From Sphingomonas pseudosanguinis (GTDB taxonomy: Bacteria; Pseudomonadota; Alphaproteobacteria; Sphingomonadales; Sphingomonadaceae): 64,000 nucleotides of DNA. The notes below the pieces were generated by a model. The model ran no database searches, was not told the DNA's origin, and saw only the letters and a list, made by a program, of their open reading frames with translations. Both the position numbers and the translations under genes were made by a program. This document shows, in pieces, positions 43,535-52,048 of the stretch. The stretch spans positions 19,414 to 83,413 of the forward strand of contig NZ_JACIDH010000016.1 in assembly GCF_014196255.1 (NCBI RefSeq). Reading direction: 5' to 3'. Positions within the stretch are counted from its first letter, which is position 1. Each line of letters starts with the position of its first letter.

Positions 43535-44098
43535 TTACCGTGTCGCGCGCACCCCTCCTGGAACCCAAAGAACGTCCGATGCGCCGTTTTTGTTCACCAC
43601 GCGCGCCGCAACGAACAGCCAGTCGGACAATCGGTTGAGATAGGCGAGCGCGGACGGATTGATCGGCTCATGGTCTCCAAGCAAGACGCCCGCCCGCTCG
43701 GCCCGCCGTGCGATCGCCCGCGCCAGGTGCAGATGCGCCGCCGCCGGTGTACCGCCGGGCAGGATGAAGCTGGTCAGCGGCGACAGCTGCGCGTTCATCG
43801 CGTCGATCTGATCCTCCAGCCGCGCGACCTGCTCGGTCAGGATGCGCAGCGCGCCTTCGACGTCGCCGGGCGTGGCGAGATCGGCACCCAGATCGAACAG
43901 GTCGTTCTGGATTCGCGTCAGATCGTCGGCCAGCGGACCGTCGAGGCTGAGCAGCGCCACGCCGATGGCGCTGTTCGCCTCGTCCACCTCGCCGATCGCG
44001 ACCAGCCGCGCGTCCGCCTTGGATCGGCGCGTGCCGTCGACCAGCCCGGTCGTCCCCGCATCGCCGGTGCGGGTGTAGATCTTCGTCAGCTTGACCAT
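43535..44098 (-). CDS. Cob(I)yrinic acid a,c-diamide adenosyltransferase, PduO type
   Basis: Transfers an adenosyl group from ATP to cob(I)alamin to make coenzyme B12. 187 residues, start [46 protein letters not shown], the PduO ATP-binding signature. The later [25 protein letters not shown] is the second conserved block. Likely trimeric cytosolic enzyme. It lies 4 bases from the HIG1 gene upstream on the same strand. Confidence 0.95.
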   Translation of the reverse strand: MVKLTKIYTRTGDAGTTGLVDGTRRSKADARLVAIGEVDEANSAIGVALLSLDGPLADDLTRIQNDLFDLGADLATPGDVEGALRILTEQVARLEDQIDAMNAQLSPLTSFILPGGTPAAAHLHLARAIARRAERAGVLLGDHEPINPSALAYLNRLSDWLFVAARVVNKNGASDVLWVPGGVRATR

Positions 44099-44102
44099 CG
44101 GA

Positions 44103-44330
44103 TCAGGTGCGCCCCGCCATGAACAGCAGCAGGACGACGACGGTAATCGCCAGCGCCTGGAAGAAGATGCGCTGCTGCATCATCCGGTTGGATTTCAGTT
44201 GCGACGCGGTCGGCCCCTCGCCGCGCGCCTCGGCCGAGGCTTCCTGCAGGAAGCTGACGATGCCGCGCACCAGCGCGACCAGGGTGGCGAGCATCGCCGC
44301 GATCAGCAGGATCACGAGAAAAGTGGTCAT
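44103..44330 (-). CDS. HIG1-domain twin transmembrane protein
   Basis: 75 residues with two membrane helices (FLVILLIAAMLATLVALVRGIVSFL and FFQALAITVVVLLLFMA) joined by a loop containing SQLKSNRMMQQRIFFQ, the conserved Asn-x-Met-Met-x-x-Arg-hydrophobic-x-x-Gln pattern of HIG1 proteins. In mitochondria these attach to respiratory complexes; in alphaproteobacteria the role is open. It is co-directional with the adenosyltransferase and gluQRS genes. Confidence 0.8.
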   Translation of the reverse strand: MTTFLVILLIAAMLATLVALVRGIVSFLQEASAEARGEGPTASQLKSNRMMQQRIFFQALAITVVVLLLFMAGRT

Positions 44331-44339
44331 GCCCCGAGC

Positions 44340-45194
44340 TTACGCCTCCCCCAGCCGAAATCCAGCGGGAAGCATATTGCGGCGCAGCGCATCGCTGAGC
44401 GCATGGCCGTCCGCGCCGCCCTCGCGCATCGCCGCCAGCGCGGGGGCGCCATGGCGCTTGGCCAGCCGCTGCCCGTCCGCACCGACGATCAGCGGATGGT
44501 GGTGATAGCGCGGCGTCGGCAAGCCGAGCAGCGCCTGGAGCAGCCGGTGGACATGGGTGGCGTCGAACAGATCGACCCCGCGCACGACGTCGCTCACCCC
44601 TTGCGCGGCATCGTCGACCGTCACCGCCAGATGATAGCTGGCCGGCGCGTCCTTGCGCGCCAGGATAACGTCGCCCTGCGCGAGCGGATCGGCGATGACC
44701 TCCCCCGCATATGCGTCATGCCAGGTCAGCGGCCCGGCGCGTTCGACCGCGCGCGCCATGTCGATCCGCCAGCTATGCGGCTGCCCCATCCGCGCCCGCC
44801 GGTCCGCCGGCGACAGATGGCGGCACGTCCCCGGATAGACCGGCGCGGGGCCATGCGGCGCGGACAGGCTGGCGGCGATCTCGGCACGGGTGCAAAAACA
44901 CGGATAGAGCAGGTCGGCTAGCTGTCCTTGCGCCGCCGTATACAGGTCCAGCCGCTCCGACTGGAAGGACAGCTCGTCCCATGCCAGCCCCAGCCATCCC
45001 AGATCGCGCAAGATCGTCTCGACATGCTCGGGCCGGCTGCGCGTGCCGTCGATATCCTCGATGCGCAGCAGGAAGCGCCCGCCGCCGCCCCGCGCCAGAT
45101 CATGCGCGCGCACCGCCGACAGCGCGTGGCCCAGATGCAGCCGCCCGGTCGGGCTAGGCGCGAAGCGGGTGACGACCGCCGGCCCTCCGCTCAT
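44340..45194 (-). CDS. gluQ: Glutamyl-Q tRNA(Asp) synthetase GluQRS
   Basis: Attaches glutamate to queuosine in tRNA(Asp). 284 residues from the ATG at 45194, shorter than a GluRS because the anticodon-binding domain is missing. The class I motif HLGHALSAVR is near residue 20, RIEDIDGTRSRPE and the zinc-site Cys in CFCTRAEI and YPGTCRH follow, and the degenerate second signature is LAKRHGA. The frame is open upstream 16 codons, but AGGG sits before the chosen start. Confidence 0.93.
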   Translation of the reverse strand: MSGGPAVVTRFAPSPTGRLHLGHALSAVRAHDLARGGGGRFLLRIEDIDGTRSRPEHVETILRDLGWLGLAWDELSFQSERLDLYTAAQGQLADLLYPCFCTRAEIAASLSAPHGPAPVYPGTCRHLSPADRRARMGQPHSWRIDMARAVERAGPLTWHDAYAGEVIADPLAQGDVILARKDAPASYHLAVTVDDAAQGVSDVVRGVDLFDATHVHRLLQALLGLPTPRYHHHPLIVGADGQRLAKRHGAPALAAMREGGADGHALSDALRRNMLPAGFRLGEA

Positions 45195-45304
45195 CGCGCG
45201 CACCCTTGACCGCGATTCCAATCCCATGCTGTCATACGCCATAGTGTCATAGCCATGTCACGCGCCTGCGCGAAGAGCGTCGGCGTACATCGATGGGAGG
45301 AGCT

Positions 45305-45871
45305 GTGTTTCATCCCGATTTGATCCGACACCCGGACAGTTGTCCGGCGCTCGTGCTGAATGCGGACTATACGCCGCTGTCCTATTATCCGCTGTCGGTC
45401 TGGCCCTGGCAGACCGCGGTGAAGGCCGTGTTCCTCGACCGGGTGGATATCGTCGCCCATTATGAGCGCGAGGTGCGCAGCCCGACCGCCAAGGTCAAGC
45501 TGCCCTCGGTCATCGCGCTCAAGCAATTCGTGAAGCCGTCGCAATTCCCCGCCTTCACCCGCTTCAACCTGTTCCTGCGCGACCGCTTCTCCTGCCAATA
45601 TTGCGGATCGCACCGCGACCTGACCTTCGACCATGTCATCCCGCGTGCGCAAGGCGGCCGGACCACCTGGGAGAATGTCGTCACCGCCTGTTCGCCGTGC
45701 AACCTGAAGAAGGGCGGGCGCACGCCCCGACAGGCCGCGATGCCGCTGCATGTCGAGCCGATCCGCCCGACAAACTGGCATTTACAGGAACATGGCCGCA
45801 GCTTCCCGCCCAATTATCTGCATGAAACATGGCACGACTGGCTCTATTGGGACGTTGAACTGGAAGCGTAA
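45305..45871 (+). CDS. HNH endonuclease family protein
   Basis: 188 residues from the GTG at 45305, preferred because GGGAGGAG lies directly before it; an ATG 12 bases earlier falls on that site. The C-terminal zinc finger/HNH region CQYCGSHRDLTFDHVIPRAQGGRTTWENVVTACSPCNLKKG (about residues 95-140) has the two CxxC pairs and the DHVIP His. The N-terminal part (CPALVLNADYTPLSYYPLSVWPW) is the conserved extension of this widespread alphaproteobacterial group, role unknown. Confidence 0.9.
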   Translation: MFHPDLIRHPDSCPALVLNADYTPLSYYPLSVWPWQTAVKAVFLDRVDIVAHYEREVRSPTAKVKLPSVIALKQFVKPSQFPAFTRFNLFLRDRFSCQYCGSHRDLTFDHVIPRAQGGRTTWENVVTACSPCNLKKGGRTPRQAAMPLHVEPIRPTNWHLQEHGRSFPPNYLHETWHDWLYWDVELEA

Positions 45872-45889
45872 CGAGCCAAGGAGTCGGGA

Positions 45890-46339
45890 ATGCGTGGTTG
45901 GGCGATAGGCCTGGGGCTGACGGCGTTGATGGCCACCACCACCGCGTGCGGCAAGAAGGAAGAAAGCCATGCGGAGGCCGACCGGGCCGCCGCCAAGGCC
46001 GGCTTCGTGCCACCCTCCGTCACCAGCCGCATCGATTTCGGCAGCATGATGGCCCGCCGCTTCCGCGAACTCGACCGCGACGGCAACGACATCATCACCG
46101 CCGACGAGATGCCCACCACCAACTCGCGCCTGTGGGAACTCGACCGCAACAAGGATGGCGAGATCACCGAAAGCGAGTTCTTCGAGGGCATGCTCGCGCG
46201 CTTCGACCGCATGGACCTGAACCGCGACGGCACCGTCACCTCGGAGGAGCGTGAAGCCTCGCGCACCGAACGCCCCGCCACGCCGACCAATCCGGTGGCG
46301 ACGGGCGCGAACACCACCGCGCCCGGGAATTCGAACTAA
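45890..46339 (+). CDS. EF-hand lipoprotein
   Basis: 149 residues. MRGWAIGLGLTALMATTTACGKK has a lipobox-like TTAC. Three EF-hand loops are complete: DRDGNDIITADE, DRNKDGEITESE and DLNRDGTVTSEE, each with Asp at 1, 3 and 5 and Glu at 12. It should bind calcium in the periplasm. It starts 18 bases after the HNH gene. The C-terminal tail is Thr/Asn/Pro rich. Confidence 0.88.
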   Translation: MRGWAIGLGLTALMATTTACGKKEESHAEADRAAAKAGFVPPSVTSRIDFGSMMARRFRELDRDGNDIITADEMPTTNSRLWELDRNKDGEITESEFFEGMLARFDRMDLNRDGTVTSEEREASRTERPATPTNPVATGANTTAPGNSN

Positions 46340-46440
46340 GGGCTTTCCGATTTACGCAATTATTGGTTAAGTCGGACAATAATATTATACCAAAATTGCC
46401 GCTCACAATCGGTTGACGTTCGCGCTATTGCGTTGCAGCA

Positions 46441-49125
46441 ATGGCGTCCATGACGACCCTGCCCCCCATCGCCAACAATGCCGACATCCGTTTTCTGGGC
46501 GCCCAGCTCGGCGATGTGATCCGCCGTTATGGCGGCGATGCGCTGTTCGAGGCGACCGAGGCCATTCGCCGCGCCTCGGTCGATCGCTATCGCGGGCTGG
46601 GTGAGGACGGCTCGGTCGACCTGCAGCTGGAACGCCTCGCGCTCGACGAGACGCTGGATTTCGTGCGCGGCTTCATGCTGTTCTCGATGCTCGCCAACCT
46701 GGCCGAGGATCGGCACGGCATCGCGCGCGAACCCGCCGCCGATATCGCCGATGTGCTGGCCACGCTGGCCGAACAGGGCATCGACCGCGACCAGGCAATG
46801 GCGCTGCTAGGGCAGGCTTTGGTCGTCCCCGTGCTGACCGCGCACCCCACCGAGGTGCGGCGCAAGAGCATGATCGACCACCGCAACCGCATCGCCGAAC
46901 TGCTGGCGATGCGCGACGCGGGCCGGGACGTGACCCCGGACGGCAACGATGTCGAGGCGGCGATCGGGCGACAGATCGCGCTGCTGTGGCAGACGCGCGT
47001 GCTGCGCCGCGAGCGGCTGTACGTCACCGACGAGGTCGAGACGGCGCTGTCCTACCTGCGCGACGTCTTCCTGCCGGTGATGCCCGCCCTCTATCAGCGG
47101 TGGGACAAGGCGTTCGGCGCGCGCGTACCCGCCTTCCTGCGCCCCGGATCGTGGATCGGTGGCGACCGCGACGGCAATCCCTTCGTCACCGCCTCGTCGC
47201 TGACCACCGCGCTGGCGCAGGCGGCCGAAGCGGTGCTGGGCCATTATTGCGAGGCGGTGCACGCGCTGGGCGCCGAACTTTCCATCTCGACCGGCCATGC
47301 CGAGGTCGACGAGGCCGTGCTGGCGCTGGCCGAGGCGAGCGGGGACGACGCGGTCAGCCGGTCGGACGAGCCCTATCGCCGCGCGCTGTCGGGCATTTAT
47401 GCGCGGCTGGCGGCGACGCATGAGGCGCTGACCGGCAAGCCCGCGCCCCGCCCCGGCCGGCTGACCGGCGAACCCTATTCCGACCCCAAGGCGCTGCGCG
47501 CCGATCTGGTTGCGATCGCGCGCGGGCTGGCGGCGCGCGGCGATGGCGCCTTGGCGAGCGGCGGTGCGCTCGGGCGGCTGATCCGCGCGGTCGAGACGTT
47601 CGGCTTCCACCTCGCCACGCTCGACCTGCGCCAGAATTCGGCGGTGCATGAACGCGTCGTCGCCGAGCTGTTGAAGGTCGCCGGGGTCGAGGCGGACTAT
47701 CTGGCGCTGGGCGAGGAGGCGCGCGTTGCGCTGCTCCGCCGCGAACTCGCCAATGCCCGGCCGCTGGTCAGCCGCTATGCCGATTATTCGGACGAGACCC
47801 GTTCCGAACTGGCGATCGTCCAGGCCGCCGCCGATGCTCATGCCAAATATGGGCCCAAGTGCATCACCAACTACATCGTCTCGATGGGCAAGTCGGTGTC
47901 CGACCTGCTCGAGATCAACCTGATGCTGAAGGAATTCGGTCTCTACCGTCCCGGCGCGCCCGCCACCGCCGCGATCATGGCGGTGCCGCTGTTCGAGACG
48001 ATCGAGGATCTGGAAGCGGGGCCAGAGATCATGCGCGCCTATTTCGCGCTGCCCGAAATCGCCGCGATCGTCCGCGCACGCGGCCATCAGGAAGTGATGA
48101 TCGGCTATTCGGATTCGAACAAGGATGGTGGTTACCTGACCTCCACCTGGTCGTTGTCCAAGGCGTCGAGCGCCTTCCGCCCCGTCTTTGACGACGCGGG
48201 CGTCCGGATGCAGCTGTTCCACGGGCGCGGTGGCGCGGTGGGGCGCGGCGGCGGCAGCGCCTTTGCCGCGATCCGCGCGCAGCCGCACGGCACGGTGCAG
48301 GGCCGCATACGCATCACCGAGCAGGGCGAGGTGATCGCGGGCAAATATGGCACGCGCGACTCCGCGCTGACAAATCTCGAGGCGATGGCCTCGGCCACCT
48401 TGCTCGCCAGCCTGGAGCCGGAGCGGCTGTCGGCGGACCAGAATGCGCGGTTCACTGCCGCGATGGAGCAATTGTCGGCGACCGCCTTCACCACCTATCG
48501 CGACCTGGTCTATGGCACCGAGGGGTTCCGAACCTTCTTCCGCCAGATGACGCCGATCGCCGAGATCGCGGGGCTGAAGATCGGCAGCCGCCCGGCCAGC
48601 CGCAAGAAGTCGGACGCGATCGAGGATTTGCGTGCCATTCCCTGGGTATTCAGCTGGGCCCAGGCGCGCGTCATGCTGCCCGGCTGGTACGGCGTCGGCA
48701 CCGCGATCGCGAATTTCGAGGACAAGGCGCTGCTCGCCGACATGGCCAAGAACTGGCCCTTCTTCGCCGCGACGCTGGCGAATATGGAGATGGTGCTCGC
48801 CAAGTCCGACATTGGCATCGCGCGACGCTATGCGGGCCTCGTCGAGGATGAGGGGCTGCGCAGCGCGATCTTCGGGCGCATTCATGACGGCTGGCACCGC
48901 GCGCGCGACGGCCTGCTGGGCGTGACCGGGCAGAGCCGGCTGCTGTCCGACAACCCCGCGCTGGAGGCGTCGATCCGCCTGCGCCTGCCCTATATCGAGC
49001 CGCTGAACCTGCTCCAGATCGAACTCATGAAGCGCCACCGCGCGGGCGAGGACGATCCGCGTATCGGCGAGGGCATCCTGTTGTCGATCAACGGCATCGC
49101 GACTGCGCTTCGGAACAGCGGGTAA
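46441..49125 (+). CDS. ppc: Phosphoenolpyruvate carboxylase
   Basis: Carboxylates PEP to oxaloacetate, replenishing the TCA cycle. 894 residues. Active-site motifs: VLTAHPTEVRRKS near residue 137 with the catalytic His, GYSDSNKDGGYLTSTW and FHGRGGAVGRGGG. The C terminus NLLQIELMKRHRAG with the final RNSG are the usual allosteric-site end. Starting at 46441 gives a family-like N terminus; the ATG three codons later is also possible. The 46340-46440 gap is AT-rich (TAATATTATACC) and likely holds the promoter. Confidence 0.97.
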   Translation: MASMTTLPPIANNADIRFLGAQLGDVIRRYGGDALFEATEAIRRASVDRYRGLGEDGSVDLQLERLALDETLDFVRGFMLFSMLANLAEDRHGIAREPAADIADVLATLAEQGIDRDQAMALLGQALVVPVLTAHPTEVRRKSMIDHRNRIAELLAMRDAGRDVTPDGNDVEAAIGRQIALLWQTRVLRRERLYVTDEVETALSYLRDVFLPVMPALYQRWDKAFGARVPAFLRPGSWIGGDRDGNPFVTASSLTTALAQAAEAVLGHYCEAVHALGAELSISTGHAEVDEAVLALAEASGDDAVSRSDEPYRRALSGIYARLAATHEALTGKPAPRPGRLTGEPYSDPKALRADLVAIARGLAARGDGALASGGALGRLIRAVETFGFHLATLDLRQNSAVHERVVAELLKVAGVEADYLALGEEARVALLRRELANARPLVSRYADYSDETRSELAIVQAAADAHAKYGPKCITNYIVSMGKSVSDLLEINLMLKEFGLYRPGAPATAAIMAVPLFETIEDLEAGPEIMRAYFALPEIAAIVRARGHQEVMIGYSDSNKDGGYLTSTWSLSKASSAFRPVFDDAGVRMQLFHGRGGAVGRGGGSAFAAIRAQPHGTVQGRIRITEQGEVIAGKYGTRDSALTNLEAMASATLLASLEPERLSADQNARFTAAMEQLSATAFTTYRDLVYGTEGFRTFFRQMTPIAEIAGLKIGSRPASRKKSDAIEDLRAIPWVFSWAQARVMLPGWYGVGTAIANFEDKALLADMAKNWPFFAATLANMEMVLAKSDIGIARRYAGLVEDEGLRSAIFGRIHDGWHRARDGLLGVTGQSRLLSDNPALEASIRLRLPYIEPLNLLQIELMKRHRAGEDDPRIGEGILLSINGIATALRNSG

Positions 49126-49126
49126 C

Positions 49127-49528
49127 GTGGCCGACTTCGTCGTTCATTATGAAGGCGGCCTGCGCTGTCATGTGACGCATCCGGGCAACGGCGCGGTGCT
49201 GGTCATGGATGCCTCGCAAGAGCTAGGCGGGCGCGACGAGAATTTCTCGCCCAGCGACCTGCTGTCGGTGTCACTGGGCGGCTGTGTACTCAGCATCATG
49301 GCGATGGCGGGGCGTGTCGCCGGACTGGAACTGGCAGGCGCGACGGCGACCGTGACCAAGACGATGGGCAACGCACCCCGCCGGATCACGATGCTGGAGG
49401 TGACGGTCCGGGTGCCGGGGCGATACGATATGGCGCAACGCAAGCGGTTGGAAGCGGCAGCGGCAGCCTGTCCGGTCCATGCCGTACTGGGGATCGACGC
49501 GCCGATTACCATCGTCTGGGAGGACTAA
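49127..49528 (+). CDS. OsmC family protein
   Basis: 133 residues from a GTG one base after the ppc stop. The OsmC peroxidase fold is shown by FSPSDLLSVSLGGCVLSIMAMAG (first catalytic Cys in GGCV) and AACPVHAVLG (second Cys). These proteins reduce organic hydroperoxides using the paired thiols. The start codon is GTG with no better ATG upstream. Likely transcribed with ppc. Confidence 0.9.
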   Translation: MADFVVHYEGGLRCHVTHPGNGAVLVMDASQELGGRDENFSPSDLLSVSLGGCVLSIMAMAGRVAGLELAGATATVTKTMGNAPRRITMLEVTVRVPGRYDMAQRKRLEAAAAACPVHAVLGIDAPITIVWED

Positions 49529-49576
49529 GTCACTGACCGCCCTCACCCTTCCCATCCACTATCGCGGCCGGGCCCC

Positions 49577-49635
49577 TTCCCTCTCCCGATGGGAGAGGGA
49601 GGGAGGCGCGAAGCGCCGGAAGGGTGAGGGTGTTG
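49577..49635. repeat. Short palindromic repeat with CCCTCTCCC arms
   Basis: CCCTTCCCTCTCCCGATGGG, GAGAGGGAGG, then GCGCGAAGCGC and CCGGAAGGGTGAGGG: nested hairpins just after the OsmC gene. This is a distinct family from A-D, one copy seen. Confidence 0.55.
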
Positions 49636-49678
49636 CCCCCCATGCGACCTACCAAAAGCGCCGAGGACTCCCTTTCAT

Positions 49679-49814
49679 TCCTCCCCTGTAAGGGGAGGGG
49701 GACCATGCGAAGCATGGTGGAGGGGTGTCCCCGGTTGTGAGCGGAGGCTGATCTCGCCAACGGGGACACCCCTCCGTCAGGCCTTTGGCCTGCCACCTCC
49801 CCTTGCAGGGGAGG
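49679..49814. repeat. Family A palindromic intergenic repeat, copy 7
   Basis: TCCTCCCCTGTAAGGGGAGG at the left and CCTCCCCTTGCAGGGGAGG at the right with GACCATGCGAAGCATGGTGG and CAGGCCTTTGGCCTG inside. It lies between convergent genes (OsmC plus, paiB minus). Nothing else is seen in 49529-49859. Confidence 0.8.
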
Positions 49815-49859
49815 AATAGGCTGAATATCGATCCGCTATAGCCTTTCCGGGATAAACCA

Positions 49860-50510
49860 TCACCGGTTCGCCCGATCGCACTCGGCCCGTTCCATCACCG
49901 CCGCCATCGCCCGGTCCCCCGCCGCGTCCGACGCCGACAGCCCGGTGATCACGCCGCGTCGATTCGCCTCGGGATGATGCTGGGCAATCTTCCACACCCC
50001 CTCCAGCCGCGTGACCCGCAGGGTCAGGCCGACGATCCCTCGCTGCAAGGCCGCGATATAACCTTCCGGCGCATCGGCCAGCGACCACGGCTCCGGCCGG
50101 TCCGCTTCCCGGGCATCGGTCAGCCGCGCCAGATGCGCCGCCAGCCAGTCGGGATCGCGCGTGACGGCCAGCGTTCCATGCGCCTGCACCACGACATAAT
50201 TCCAGGTCGGCACGACCTTCCCATGCGCGCGCTTGGCGGGATACCAGCCGGGATGGACATAGGCATGCGGTCCCTGAAAGATCGCCAGCGCCGCCGTGCC
50301 GCCCTCGGCCAGCCGCCAGAGCGGATTGGCGAGCGCGACATGCCCCTCCAGCATCAGCGCTTCGCCATCGCGCGTCATGATCATCGGCAACGACACCGCC
50401 TCGGGCATGCCGTCACGCACCACGACCAGCGCGGCGAGGCCGATCTCCGCCACCGCCCCCAGCAGCACATCCTCGCGCGTCTCGCGAAACGCGGCCGGCG
50501 GATAGCTCAT
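49860..50510 (-). CDS. PaiB-like FMN-binding transcriptional regulator
   Basis: 216 residues beginning MSYPPAAFRETREDVLLGAVAEIGLAAL, the PaiB (FMN-binding negative transcriptional regulator) opening. The conserved ALMLEGHVALANPLWR, IFQGPHAYVHPGWYPAKRAHGKVVPTWNYVVVQAHG and IVGLTLRVTRLEGVWKIAQHHPEANRRGVITGL are clear. Binds FMN in a flavin-reductase-like fold; regulatory role is by family only. Overlaps ogt by 4 bases. Confidence 0.92.
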   Translation of the reverse strand: MSYPPAAFRETREDVLLGAVAEIGLAALVVVRDGMPEAVSLPMIMTRDGEALMLEGHVALANPLWRLAEGGTAALAIFQGPHAYVHPGWYPAKRAHGKVVPTWNYVVVQAHGTLAVTRDPDWLAAHLARLTDAREADRPEPWSLADAPEGYIAALQRGIVGLTLRVTRLEGVWKIAQHHPEANRRGVITGLSASDAAGDRAMAAVMERAECDRANR

Positions 50511-51004
50511 GCGAGCGTCAGGTCCGGCTCGCCGCGTTCGTGCGCGAGCAGCCACCGCTTCACCGCCAGCCCGCCCGCAAAGCCGGTCAACGTGCCGTTG
50601 GCACCGATCACCCGGTGGCACGGCGTGACGATCGACAACGGATTGCGGCCATTGGCGGCCCCGACCGCGCGCGAGGCGCCCGGTCGCCCGATCGCGGCGG
50701 CGAGCGCGGCGAAGCTGCGCGTCTCCCCATAGGGAATAGCGTTCAGGCCGGTCCAGACGCTCTTCTGGAAATCGGTGCCGACGGGATCGAGCGGCAGGTC
50801 GAACACGCGGCGCTCCCCGGCGAAATATCCGGTCAGCTGGCGCACCGCCTCGGCCAACACGGCATGCGCCGGATCATCGCGCCGCTCGGGCAAGGGCACG
50901 CGCCCCGCGCGTTCCTCGGCCCAGAGGACGGCGCGCAAGCCCTGCTCGCTCGCCACGAGGGTCAGCTCGCCCACCGGCGAGGCCATGGTGCATTCGCTCA
51001 ACAT
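50507..51004 (-). CDS. ogt: Methylated-DNA-protein-cysteine methyltransferase
   Basis: Suicide enzyme that removes O6-methyl from guanine. 165 residues. The acceptor Cys is in IVTPCHRVIGANG near residue 132, preceded by FQKSVWTGLNAIPYGETRSFAALAAAIGRPGASRAVGAANGRNP. No Ada-type regulatory domain, so Ogt-type. Upstream of paiB and overlapping it. Divergence from the thioesterase gene is not seen; both read minus, 49 bases apart. Confidence 0.95.
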   Translation of the reverse strand: MLSECTMASPVGELTLVASEQGLRAVLWAEERAGRVPLPERRDDPAHAVLAEAVRQLTGYFAGERRVFDLPLDPVGTDFQKSVWTGLNAIPYGETRSFAALAAAIGRPGASRAVGAANGRNPLSIVTPCHRVIGANGTLTGFAGGLAVKRWLLAHERGEPDLTLA

Positions 51005-51053
51005 CGCGCGATCCTAGCGCAACGGCGTGCGCGATGCGTCCCGCTTCTTGCGC

Positions 51054-51446
51054 TCAAACCATGAAGGGCGCGGCGATCGCGGGCGTCACGCGGAGCAGCC
51101 GGCCGGTGGCGCGGTCGATCAGCGCCCAGGTCGTCACCGCCTCGACCTTCACCTGTCCGTCTTCCCCCAGGAACCGGACATGCCGGTCGAAGCGCGCGCC
51201 CTTGGGCGGGTTGGGCACCCAGGTCTCGGCGGTTACCGTCTCGCCGGCGACGACATTGCCGCGATAGTCGATCTCGTGCCGCGTCACGACCCAGACATGC
51301 GCCGCGACATGCTCGGGCGGCGCGACGGCTTCCCAATGCGCGGTGGCGATCGCCTGAATCCACTGGACCCAGACGGCGTTGTTCACATGGCCCAGCTCGT
51401 CGATATGCTCGGGGCCGGCGGTGATGGTCATGCTGAAAGGGTTCAT
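51054..51446 (-). CDS. Acyl-CoA thioesterase, hot-dog fold (4HBT)
   Basis: 130 residues. The hot-dog start HIDELGHVNNAVWVQWIQAIATAHWEAV contains the catalytic Asp-Glu region of 4-hydroxybenzoyl-CoA thioesterase-like enzymes. The substrate is unknown. The start MNPFSMTITAGPEHIDE overlaps the DedA stop by 4 bases, so these are co-transcribed. Confidence 0.88.
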   Translation of the reverse strand: MNPFSMTITAGPEHIDELGHVNNAVWVQWIQAIATAHWEAVAPPEHVAAHVWVVTRHEIDYRGNVVAGETVTAETWVPNPPKGARFDRHVRFLGEDGQVKVEAVTTWALIDRATGRLLRVTPAIAAPFMV

Positions 51447-52048
51447 GCCGTGTCACCCGGTTCCTTGTGCCGTTGCCAAAGCGTGCGCAGGCCCCAGCCG
51501 ATCGCGGCGGCGATCATGACCAGCGCGGCGGCCATCAGGATATGTGGCAGGCTGGGCCGCCAGCGCGCCGCCAGCTCCTGAAACGCCTCGCCGAACAGAT
51601 AGCCGATGCCGATGAACAGCGACGCCCAGCATGCGGCGGACACGGCATTGACCGCGACGAACAGCCGGGTCGGGACGTCGCTGGTGCCGATCGCGACCGG
51701 GCTGATCGTGCGCAGGCCATAGAGGAAGCGGAAGGCGAAGATGAAGCCGACCGGGTGCTTCTCCATCATCGTCATGACACGGGCATAGACGCGCCGGCGG
51801 CGCAGCTTGCCCACCCATCGGCCGTCACGCGCACGCCGGCCGATAGTGAAGAAGATCTGGTCGGCCAGGAACGATCCGATCGCCGCCGCCACCAGCGCGG
51901 CGGGCCAGGCGACCAGCCCCTGATGCGCCAGGATGCCGCCGGTGACGACCGCCGTCTCCCCCTCCAGCCCCGCGCCCAGCGCGATCGCCACCGCGCCGAA
52001 GCGCGCGACGATCGCCTCGATACTCAGGACTCGACTCCCATCTGCCAC
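51443..52048 (-). CDS. DedA family inner-membrane protein
   Basis: 201 residues from a GTG at 52048, which overlaps the end of ptrB by 25 bases. The conserved core begins LSIEAIVARFGAVAIALGAGLEGETAVVTGGILAHQG; FRFLYGLRTISPVAIGTSDV is the family signature, with several spans and a basic C terminus. The only other candidate start near the core is a CTG at 52027 overlapping the ptrB TGA, which is rare. DedA proteins act in lipid flipping and membrane homeostasis. Confidence 0.85.
   Translation of the reverse strand: MADGSRVLSIEAIVARFGAVAIALGAGLEGETAVVTGGILAHQGLVAWPAALVAAAIGSFLADQIFFTIGRRARDGRWVGKLRRRRVYARVMTMMEKHPVGFIFAFRFLYGLRTISPVAIGTSDVPTRLFVAVNAVSAACWASLFIGIGYLFGEAFQELAARWRPSLPHILMAAALVMIAAAIGWGLRTLWQRHKEPGDTA

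Noticed and set aside
46807..49038. Long minus-strand open frame opposite ppc
   Set aside because: Antisense shadow; the plus strand has full PEP carboxylase motifs.
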